Positions 1 to 6,061 of a stretch of 10,407 bases of DNA are shown in pieces. The notes beneath the pieces were generated by a model. That model had not been told where the DNA came from. It saw only the letters and a program-made list of their open reading frames with translations, and did no database searches. Made by a program: the position numbers and the translations under genes. Numbering within the stretch: the first letter of the stretch is position 1; every line of letters begins with the position of its first letter. Source of the stretch: CAYFVR01 sp046541515 (GTDB taxonomy: Bacteria > Desulfobacterota > Desulfobacteria > Desulfobacterales > Desulfococcaceae); the NCBI GenBank assembly GCA_046541515.1, contig JBKHDD010000176.1:1-10407 (forward strand). The letters run 5' to 3'.

Positions 1-155
1 AGCATTTCCAACGCGCCGCCGTCCATTCCCGATTCGGCGGCGGCCGCCAAAAGCCGGGCGAAGCCGGCGGTTTCCCTGGGCTCGTCCGGACGGCCCCGGC
101 CGTTTAGCTGTTCCAGGAGCCGTCCCGCCATTTCCTGAATTCCCTGAATGGACAT
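1..155 (-). CDS. N-terminal fragment of an unrecognised protein, cut by the left window edge
   Basis: The first 51 codons of a minus-strand gene are visible, starting at the ATG at 153-155 and still open at base 1. The start is supported by an AAGGAA ribosome binding site (complement of 162-167) six bases upstream. The visible protein begins MSIQGIQEMAGRLLEQL and continues through a Pro/Arg/Gly-rich stretch to a FARLLAAAAES segment; it looks soluble, with no signal peptide or membrane segment. The opening and the FARLL segment faintly recall small flagellar rod or hook proteins such as FliE, but this is far too little to assign a family. It lies about 316 bases downstream of the flagellar operon in the same orientation, so it may have its own promoter. 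That it is a real gene is likely; its function is unknown. Confidence 0.6.
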   Translation of the reverse strand, partial: MSIQGIQEMAGRLLEQLNGRGRPDEPRETAGFARLLAAAAESGMDGGALEM

Positions 156-254
156 GATGGATTCCTTGTTGGTGAATTTCTCCGGCAAGGGAACCGGAAT
201 CCGTTGTTCGTGAAGTCGCGAGGCGATTTGCAATCGATAAAATACCATGCCGCT

Positions 255-326
255 GGGAGCGACGAGTTGTACTCGTCGAATCCAAACATGGCCGGAATCG
301 GGCGACGAGCACAACTCCTCGCTCCC
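255..326. repeat. Nested inverted repeat, REP/MITE-like intergenic palindrome
   Basis: The 24-base arm at 255-278 matches the reverse complement of 303-326 at 22 of 24 positions, with 24 bases between them. The left arm is itself palindromic: CGACGAGT-TGT-ACTCGTCG at 260-278. The right arm has a looser version of the same palindrome. This nested dyad structure, in a gap between genes, is typical of REP-like elements or small non-autonomous mobile elements. It could also fold into a hairpin that ends or stabilises transcripts, but neither side has a T-tract. No copy of this exact arm is seen elsewhere in the window. Confidence 0.7.
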
Positions 327-444
327 GGCCGCGGGGAACCCCGCAAGCGCGGCGGTCCCTCGCCAAAAAACACAAGCAAACCGGATGCCATGGGGAAAAG
401 CGGGAAAATGCCGGAAAGAAATGGAGCGGGAGGGGGGATTTCCG

Positions 445-468
445 AAAAACCGCGTCAAAACCCTGACG
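445..468 (-). terminator. Candidate weak intrinsic terminator of the flagellar operon
   Basis: Three bases after the TAA stop of the cyclase-like gene (472-474), the minus strand reads CGTCA-GGGTTT-TGACG, a five-base stem with a six-base loop. It is followed by CGG and a run of five T (the A run at 445-449). Position and T-run fit a rho-independent terminator. The stem is short and the T-run is offset by three bases, so this is tentative. Confidence 0.35.
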
Positions 469-471
469 GGC

Positions 472-3063
472 TTAGTCGGTTTCCATGGTCTGCAAGCCTC
501 TGAAGGCGGCCACCACCAGCGCGATCAGGCCGCCCACCACCAGCGTGCCCATTTGGGAAAGGCGCAGGTAAACCATGGGCGCCTGCCAGCCTTCCACCAT
601 CAAGGCCAGCAGCCGGATGGCCATGGGGACCAGAAAGAGGCCGATCACCAGATTGATGGACTGGAGTATCAGGCTGAGCCGGGAGAAGGCGCCGAGGAAC
701 CGCAATCCCTGGCGAATGGCGCCCCAGATTCGAAAGCGGAATTCCGCGCGGTTCAGCCGTTCGGCCAAAGCGTCCAACCCTTCGCCGATCGCGGGGAAAG
801 GGGCCGTGCCCTGGATTTCCAAATCCTTCCCCAGGGAGCGGACTTGGTCGCGGAGGTCGTCCATCTCCGCCCGGAGCCGATCCGTCAGCGGTCCGGATTT
901 GGCCCCTTCGAGCTGGCCGGCCAGCCGGCGCCTTTGGCTTTCCTGTTGATTCAAAAGGTCCACCAACCCCTCCCGCCGCAGGCGAACCGCCCGTTCCGCC
1001 CGGTTCAGAATCGACTGTGCGCCGTCGGCGGCGTCCAACAGGCTGAAATATCCGCCGCGCTCCCGATTGGCGGACAAACGGGAAAGAAAGGCAGACAGGT
1101 CCCGGACCAGGCGATCCCCCCTCCCCAGCCGCGCCCCGGCTTTGTTCACCGCTTCCCGGGCCTGGGGCAGCCAATGGTCGGCCTCGTCCCGGACATGACG
1201 GTAGCGGAGGGCCAGTCCGACGTGAAGACGCTCGGACCAGGGGGCCAGATCGGGGTCCAGAAGGACGTGGAAATAGACCCGTCGATCGTCCGCCGCCAAA
1301 GCGAGGAGTTCCTTGAGCCCCCGCTCCACCTCGCCCCGGCGCAGGCGAAACACCGCGCTTTCGTACTGGGCCGGGCCGCAGGTCGGGTCTTGATTGGCGG
1401 CCCGTTCCAGAAATTTTTCCGCGTCCAGCATCCGTCCGTTCAACAGGGCCAGCCGGTACCGTTGCAACAGGGCAAACACCGACTGCGGCGTGGAGCGGGC
1501 ATGTTCCAGGGCCGCCTGGAAGTGGCGATCCGCCGCGATAAAATCGCCCTGGTCCACCGCCAAAAAGCCAAACGCGGCGTGGATTCGGGCGTCGGACGGA
1601 TGGCTTTTGATTTCCCGGTTGAGCAGGGCTTCCGCCTCGGCCCACCGCCGATTTTGAATGCAGTTAAGCGCCAGCCAGCCCCGGCCGCCCCCCCGGGGTT
1701 GCCGAAACCGGGGATTATCGACCGATTCCCACCGGTCGGCGCTGGTTTTCCACAAATGGCGGAAAAACCGAAGCTGATGCACCTGTTTTAACTCGCCAAA
1801 GGCCTCCCCGGCCAGCGCGGGAGAAATCCCGCCGGCGATGGGCGCTTCCCCGCCGGTCAAATGGCGAAGGAACAGCCGGTTGATTTCGGCGGGGTCCAGC
1901 GCGCCCAGCCGGTCCAGAGCCACGGGCCGGGATTCGGCGTTTCGTGTGGGACAATGGGCGGGCGGATGGCGACGAGCGCCGCAGTAAAAACAGGGCATGC
2001 CGGGACCGGCGCCCAGGGCGGCGGCGAAGCGGAAACGAGCCGGTTCCTCCGGCGTTTCGTCCACGGGCCAGCGGAAGGCGGCCGGCGGTTTTCCGGGTTC
2101 GCTTTCGGGAATCGTTTCCAGCGAGGCGGCCTGACTGGCAATCGCGGCCGAAAGATAGACCTCCCCGGGCATCCGCTCCCAATCGGCCAAGGCCGATCCC
2201 CCGGAAAGGTCCACGCCCGCCAGCACCGGAACGAGTCCGCCGGACGCGGTTCCCAACCGCTCCCCTAGGTAGTTCAGCGCCGCCCTCCCCAGACGGGCGG
2301 CGGCGGCCGCGTCGTCCAAAAGAAAGCGGAGAGAGCCGTCCGAAAGCACATCGGAATTCACCGGCCGAGCCGACCGCAACTGGTTTCGCGCCGCCGTCAG
2401 CGCCTGCCAGGCCGGGCCGAATTCCGAGACGGCCAGGGACCAGACCGGCTCCAGGCGCAATTGCACCGTGCCGGCAAGGTCGGCCGATTGGGACGCTTCC
2501 CAGACCACGAGAAAGGCTTGTTGGCCGCCCCCGTTGGGCAGGGGCTGAAAGGGCAGGGGCGGAACGGAATTTCGCCAGCGGGAATCCCGAAAGGAGCGGG
2601 TCGCCGCGATCCGGCCCGGCGTCAAGCGGTCCACCAGCCGTTCCAGTTGATGGACGATCTGCCCGATCACGTCCTGGCGTTCCAGGATGACTTCGCCAAA
2701 ATGGAGACCAATCCGCACGCCGATGGGATCGGCTTCGATGGATGGTTTCCGGAACTGCTCCTGGATGGCCGCGGCGGCGGAGAGGGCGTCCGCCGGCTCC
2801 GCGAAATAGGCCCAGGATGCGTCCCCCGCCGTCCGCGCGATCCGTCCGCCGTTGGCCGTGACGGCGCGGGCGATTCGGGCCTGGCATCGGTGGCGAAGCT
2901 CCCGCCCGGCCAGATCCCCGTGGGATTCGAAATAGGCGGACACCTCGGGGGTCTCGGCCAGCAGCAGGGCGGCTTCGTGGACCACGCCCTCGGGCGGTTC
3001 TCCCCCGGCGCGGGCGGCGATGCCGTAGCCGGCGGCCGGAGCGAAAACGGTGGATTCGGCCAT
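472..3063 (-). CDS. Membrane-anchored protein with degenerate cyclase domain, CCHC zinc knuckle and TPR region
   Basis: 863 residues. Residues about 28-165 resemble a class III adenylate/guanylate cyclase homology domain: LAET (35-38) where FADI is expected, GGRIARTAGD (72-81), VRIGLHFGEV (116-125) and D131-xx-G134-xx-V137-H138-xxx-R142. Asp81, Asp131 and Arg142 are kept; the first metal aspartate is apparently Glu37 and the ribose-binding Asn is His138, so activity is doubtful. Residues about 205-315 look like a second, more eroded copy. C358-X2-C361-X4-H366-X4-C371 is an exact zinc-knuckle pattern. Helical TPR-like repeats fill about 430-650, a coiled coil 686-750, and hydrophobic helices 795-823 and 837-857 anchor the C terminus, probably leaving the bulk cytoplasmic. 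The frame is open to 4170, but the ATG at 3063 is chosen because cyclase-like sequence starts just after it and it lies five bases past the preceding stop. No strong ribosome site is visible, so translation is probably coupled. I infer a regulatory or scaffold role; the exact function is unknown. Confidence 0.85.
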   Translation of the reverse strand: MAESTVFAPAAGYGIAARAGGEPPEGVVHEAALLLAETPEVSAYFESHGDLAGRELRHRCQARIARAVTANGGRIARTAGDASWAYFAEPADALSAAAAIQEQFRKPSIEADPIGVRIGLHFGEVILERQDVIGQIVHQLERLVDRLTPGRIAATRSFRDSRWRNSVPPLPFQPLPNGGGQQAFLVVWEASQSADLAGTVQLRLEPVWSLAVSEFGPAWQALTAARNQLRSARPVNSDVLSDGSLRFLLDDAAAAARLGRAALNYLGERLGTASGGLVPVLAGVDLSGGSALADWERMPGEVYLSAAIASQAASLETIPESEPGKPPAAFRWPVDETPEEPARFRFAAALGAGPGMPCFYCGARRHPPAHCPTRNAESRPVALDRLGALDPAEINRLFLRHLTGGEAPIAGGISPALAGEAFGELKQVHQLRFFRHLWKTSADRWESVDNPRFRQPRGGGRGWLALNCIQNRRWAEAEALLNREIKSHPSDARIHAAFGFLAVDQGDFIAADRHFQAALEHARSTPQSVFALLQRYRLALLNGRMLDAEKFLERAANQDPTCGPAQYESAVFRLRRGEVERGLKELLALAADDRRVYFHVLLDPDLAPWSERLHVGLALRYRHVRDEADHWLPQAREAVNKAGARLGRGDRLVRDLSAFLSRLSANRERGGYFSLLDAADGAQSILNRAERAVRLRREGLVDLLNQQESQRRRLAGQLEGAKSGPLTDRLRAEMDDLRDQVRSLGKDLEIQGTAPFPAIGEGLDALAERLNRAEFRFRIWGAIRQGLRFLGAFSRLSLILQSINLVIGLFLVPMAIRLLALMVEGWQAPMVYLRLSQMGTLVVGGLIALVVAAFRGLQTMETD
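1951..1992 (-). other. CCHC zinc-knuckle motif inside the cyclase-TPR protein
   Basis: Residues 358-371 read CFYCGARRHPPAHC, followed by Pro. The spacing C-X2-C-X4-H-X4-C, the aromatic after the first Cys, and Gly directly after the second Cys all match the zinc knuckle of nucleic-acid-binding proteins. It sits between the cyclase-like half and the TPR half, after a Pro/Glu-rich linker. Zinc binding is inferred from the spacing. Confidence 0.75.
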
Positions 3064-3068
3064 GACGA

Positions 3069-3854
3069 TTAGCGCCCCGGCGGCACGGGATTGACGGGTT
3101 GTTGGATCGCCGGTTCGGGGCAGCGGGGCGGGTCCGCCGGGGGAAAACAGGCGGAAGAGGCGGCCATCATCCGGCCGTAGACCCGCGCGCTTTGGGCCAG
3201 CAGATCCCCGGCGGGCCGCGCCGGGCGACCCAGCAGTTGGAAAAAGATCAAGTCCCGATCGCCCACCGGGCCGCTTTCGGCCAGGTGACGGGCCCACCAG
3301 AGGAGCCGGGAAGGGGTTTCCGCGGGGTCGTGGACCCGGATTTCCGTCTCCAGCCGACCGGGCAGGGCGGGACCGCCGTCCAGCCAGTGCAACACGCGGC
3401 CGGTCACTTCCAGCGCCGGCGCCGATTCGGGGGCCGACCCGGGGGCTCCGTCCGGCTCGCCCATTTGGACGTTTTCGAACAGACCGGCCCTGGCCAACTC
3501 GCGCGCCAGCGCTTCGGCGGCGGCGTGGCCGGTCTCCGGGCGGCCGGGCGCGGACGCGAACGGACGAACCGTGATCCCGCTGAATTTTGTCCGGTAGCCC
3601 GAGGCGGGGGACACGAACACGTCTGTGGGAAAGGTCGATTCGGTTTCCAGCACGGGAACCGAAACGGCGCAAGCCGACAGCAGGCCGGCGAGGAACAGGA
3701 AACCGGAGAGAGCGCTCCAATGGACTCCCCGGCGCCGCAGGAACGGGGATCGCCGGGCGGTCCTTCCCGCCCCGCGGAACGGCGCCGTCCAACGCGGCGG
3801 TGGAGCGTCGCCCCGGCCGTTTGGTAGGAAACGATGGCATTGGCCGAAAATCAT
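3069..3854 (-). CDS. Outer-envelope lipoprotein of unknown function, coupled to flgL
   Basis: 261 residues. The ATG at 3852-3854 overlaps the flgL TGA by four bases (ATGA), indicating translational coupling. No ATG, GTG or TTG lies between this start and the signal peptide, so the unusually long N-region (about 48 residues, many Arg) must be accepted or a rare start invoked. The hydrophobic core and lipobox GFLFLAGLLSAC (51-62) predict lipidation at Cys62, leaving about 200 residues in the periplasm or on the membrane. The segments ITVRPFA (94-100), AAAEALARELARAGLFENV (111-129) and LEVTGRVLHWLDG (148-160) have the strand-helix-strand pattern of the TolB-N/LpoB/FlgO-like fold, but I cannot place it in a named family. 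The C-terminal tail has two extra Cys (236, 245) and is Pro-rich. The frame is open far upstream to 5417, which is an artefact of high GC. It sits in a late flagellar operon, so an envelope role linked to the flagellum is inferred. Confidence 0.8.
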   Translation of the reverse strand: MIFGQCHRFLPNGRGDAPPPRWTAPFRGAGRTARRSPFLRRRGVHWSALSGFLFLAGLLSACAVSVPVLETESTFPTDVFVSPASGYRTKFSGITVRPFASAPGRPETGHAAAEALARELARAGLFENVQMGEPDGAPGSAPESAPALEVTGRVLHWLDGGPALPGRLETEIRVHDPAETPSRLLWWARHLAESGPVGDRDLIFFQLLGRPARPAGDLLAQSARVYGRMMAASSACFPPADPPRCPEPAIQQPVNPVPPGR

Positions 3855-4732
3855 CGGAGAAAATCCAACAATTTGGGCGGCAGGACCCGGGCGGCGGTCT
3901 GGAGGGCGGTTTCGTATGCGGTTTCCTGAACCCGCAATTCCACGATGGCTTCCTCGATGTCGGCGTTTTCCAGGTCCGCCAGCAGCCCTTCCACCCGCGC
4001 TTCCACCGATTCCAGGGCCTCCCGGGAGGCGTCCAGCCGGAACCGGCGGGCGGCGCTCCGGGCTTGGGCGCCCTGAATCCGCTCCCGCGCCGCCGCAACC
4101 TGATTGGCGGCGTCCGGGTCGGGATCGTTTCCGGCGGACAGGTCGGCGGCCGCCTGGTCCAGAATTCCAAACACCACCGCCTTGTCGTCGCCGTCGATGA
4201 GAAAGAGGTCGTTGCCGGTGACGTTGACGGTTACGGTCTGGTCGGGTCCGGCGGGCGCCCGGATTTCGCCGTCGTCGCCCCGGTAGGTTCCGTCGGGGGC
4301 CAGGGGCGTCTCTCCCCGAACCTGGTGGCCGGCGAACAGGTAATCGCCCTGGAAGCGCCCATTGGCGAAATCCCGGACCTGCTCCCGAATCTGGGCAATT
4401 TCTTCGGCGGCGGCCTGGCGCTCCACCCCGTCCATGGTGGGCGCGTTTCGCATAAATGTCGCGGCCGTTCCCAGCAGGTCGGACATGGAATCCAGGTTGG
4501 CGTCGGCCGCGGCCAGGCGGGTGTCCGCCCGCCGGATGCCGGCGCCGAATCCCCCCAGCGTGGTCAGGGTTTCCCGATAGATCGCGGCCCGGCCCGCGCC
4601 CTGGGGATCGTCCGACGGCCGGTTGATGCGGCGGCCGGAGGAGACGGTCTCCTGGGCCTGGAACAGCCGGGCCCGCTGGCGGGCGATGTCCTGGGTGACG
4701 GCGTCGGCCATCATGCGGTTGGTAATGCGCAC
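3851..4732 (-). CDS. flgL: Flagellar hook-associated protein 3 (hook-filament junction protein FlgL)
   Basis: FlgL is exported by the flagellar type III system and forms the second ring between hook and filament, on top of FlgK. The 293 residues are close to the usual size of about 300. The N-terminal flagellin-like region has RITNRMM at the start and the hallmark SSGRRINRPSDDP at 31-43. GDYLFAG at 129-135 is the conserved central FlgL motif, and the C-terminal helix at about 252-292 (LENADIEEAIVELRVQETAY) is the partner coiled coil. The start codon is GTG at 4730-4732. It is preferred over the downstream ATG codons because the conserved N terminus begins there and a GGAGG lies five bases upstream. 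It follows flgK by nine bases and overlaps the downstream lipoprotein gene by four. No csrA or fliW follows, unlike in many flgK-flgL loci. Confidence 0.95.
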   Translation of the reverse strand: MRITNRMMADAVTQDIARQRARLFQAQETVSSGRRINRPSDDPQGAGRAAIYRETLTTLGGFGAGIRRADTRLAAADANLDSMSDLLGTAATFMRNAPTMDGVERQAAAEEIAQIREQVRDFANGRFQGDYLFAGHQVRGETPLAPDGTYRGDDGEIRAPAGPDQTVTVNVTGNDLFLIDGDDKAVVFGILDQAAADLSAGNDPDPDAANQVAAARERIQGAQARSAARRFRLDASREALESVEARVEGLLADLENADIEEAIVELRVQETAYETALQTAARVLPPKLLDFLR

Positions 4733-4737
4733 GTCGT

Positions 4738-4742
4738 CCTCC
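4738..4742 (-). promoter_or_regulatory. Ribosome binding site of flgL supporting the GTG start
   Basis: The minus strand reads GGAGG here, five bases before the GTG at 4730-4732. Its first base is also the last base of the flgK stop codon TAG (4742-4744), so ribosomes finishing flgK end directly on this site. Confidence 0.7.
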
Positions 4743-6058
4743 TATCGGACCATGTTCATGACGGTGTCCAGCATTTCGTCCACCGTGGAAATCAGCCGGG
4801 CCGCCGCCTCGTAGGCGTTCTGGTATTGAACCAGTTGGATGGTTTCCTCGTCCAGGGAGACCCCGGAAATCGACTCCCGGTAGGCGTCCAGCTCCTCCAC
4901 CAGACCGGTTTGGAAGTCCAGGCCCGACTCGGCCGCCGCCGCGTCGGCGCCCGCCCGGGTCGCCAGCGCCGCGTGGGCCTCTCCCACCGGAAGACCGTCC
5001 ACCAGCGGTTCGTTTTGCAGCGCGGCGATGGCCAAGGCGTTCCGGTTGTCGCCCGGCGCCCCGGCGGAATTGACGGCGGCGGAAATGCGGTCCGGGTCGG
5101 TCAAGGCCGCCGCCAGCCCGTCGGCGTCCGGATCGAAAAAGTTGCCGGCGGCCTCCCCGTTTCGGTCGAAGCCCAGCGTGTGGCGGGCGTTGACGCCGTC
5201 CCGCACCGCCTCGGCCATGGCCCGAACCCGGTCGGCGTAGCCGTTGATGGTTTCGGCGGCCTGGGCCCAGCCTCGAATCCTCCCCTCGCCCCCGCCGGTC
5301 CGAAGATCGGCGGCGCCGATGGTTTCCGCCCGGCCTCCGGTGACCAGGGCGATCCCGCCGGCGGCGGACACGCCGACCCGGCCGGCGTCGTCTTCCACCG
5401 CCTGGATTTCCACCCATCCGGAAAGCTCCCGCAGGGCCAGGTCACGGCGGTCCCGCAGATCGTTGGCCGCGGCGCCGCTGGTTTCCGCCGCGCCGATCTT
5501 GTCGTTGAGGCGGGCCACCTGAAGGGAAAGGGCGTTGACGGCGTCGGCGCCCTCCCGAATCCGGCTTTCCGCCTCCCCGGCGAGACCCGAGAGATTGGCG
5601 GTGGTCCGCCCAAAACGGTCCGCCAGGGTTTCGGCGCGGCCCAGGAGCAATTCCCGGTCCACCTGGCCGGCGGGATTTTCCGCCACCGCCCGCCATCCGT
5701 CCCAAAATTCGGCCAAGGCCGTGCCGATGTCGTTCCCGCCGGCGGGGTCGAGGACAATCTCCGCCCGCGCGAGCAGGCCCTGGCGGGCCTCGGCCGTTCC
5801 CAAGGCGGCGCTTTCCGAGCGAATCTGACCCGCCAGCAGCCGATCATGGACCCGGCCGATGCCGTCGGCCCGGACGCCGGTGCCCACCGCTCCCGACGCG
5901 GTGATCTGGGGACGGCTGGTTTCCAGATTCAGCCGCTGCCGGCTGAAGCCGGGCGTTTCCACGTTGGCGATGTTGTGGCCGACGGTGTTGACCCCCTGCT
6001 GATGGGTCAGCAGCGCGTTGCGGCCCAGGTCGAAAATGCGGCCCATGACGTTGGCCAT
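4742..6058 (-). CDS. flgK: Flagellar hook-associated protein 1 (hook-filament junction protein FlgK)
   Basis: FlgK is exported after hook completion and forms the first junction ring between hook and filament. The N terminus carries the rod/hook/HAP signature: ALLTHQQGVNTVGHNIANVE, then TPGFSRQR (about 15-42). The C terminus has the matching helix, with VSLDEETIQLVQYQNAYEAA followed by ARLISTVDEMLDTV (about 400-433). The central part has a long helical region with LNDKIGAAE and NDLRDRRDLALRELS, typical of FlgK. At 438 residues it is short compared with the roughly 550 of enteric FlgK, which suggests a reduced variable outer domain while both terminal coiled-coil segments are intact. The ATG has GGAGG eight bases upstream, inside the end of the preceding repeat-protein gene, from which it is separated by only three bases. 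Assignment is secure. Confidence 0.95.
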   Translation of the reverse strand: MANVMGRIFDLGRNALLTHQQGVNTVGHNIANVETPGFSRQRLNLETSRPQITASGAVGTGVRADGIGRVHDRLLAGQIRSESAALGTAEARQGLLARAEIVLDPAGGNDIGTALAEFWDGWRAVAENPAGQVDRELLLGRAETLADRFGRTTANLSGLAGEAESRIREGADAVNALSLQVARLNDKIGAAETSGAAANDLRDRRDLALRELSGWVEIQAVEDDAGRVGVSAAGGIALVTGGRAETIGAADLRTGGGEGRIRGWAQAAETINGYADRVRAMAEAVRDGVNARHTLGFDRNGEAAGNFFDPDADGLAAALTDPDRISAAVNSAGAPGDNRNALAIAALQNEPLVDGLPVGEAHAALATRAGADAAAAESGLDFQTGLVEELDAYRESISGVSLDEETIQLVQYQNAYEAAARLISTVDEMLDTVMNMVR

Positions 6059-6061
6059 GAC

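Larger units (their letters stand above)
156..471. other. Non-coding gap between the flagellar operon and the next gene
   Basis: No convincing gene lies in these 316 bases. Frames that run through here are open only because of GC-rich composition and have no family-like sequence or sensible start context. The gap holds a candidate terminator next to the cyclase-like gene, a 72-base nested inverted repeat (255-326) and the ribosome binding site of the partial gene at the left edge. There is also a small palindrome CGATT-TGC-AATCG near 223-235. I see no clear promoter for the left-edge gene. Confidence 0.6.

Noticed and set aside
104..391. Minus-strand 95-codon open frame in the left gap
   Set aside because: It runs through the inverted repeat and overlaps the better-supported partial gene at 1-155 in another frame. 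It has no family-like sequence.
1951..1992. Retroelement origin for the zinc-knuckle motif
   Set aside because: No gag, reverse transcriptase or other retroelement sequence surrounds it, and the motif lies in frame inside a coherent bacterial protein with similar base composition.
3064..4170. Upstream extension of the cyclase-like gene's open frame
   Set aside because: It overlaps flgL and the lipoprotein and reads as Arg/Pro/Gly-rich sequence. Recognisable protein begins only after the ATG at 3063.
3855..5417. Upstream extension of the 261-residue lipoprotein's open frame
   Set aside because: It overlaps flgL and flgK, is Gly/Arg-rich, and would put the lipobox hundreds of residues from the N terminus.
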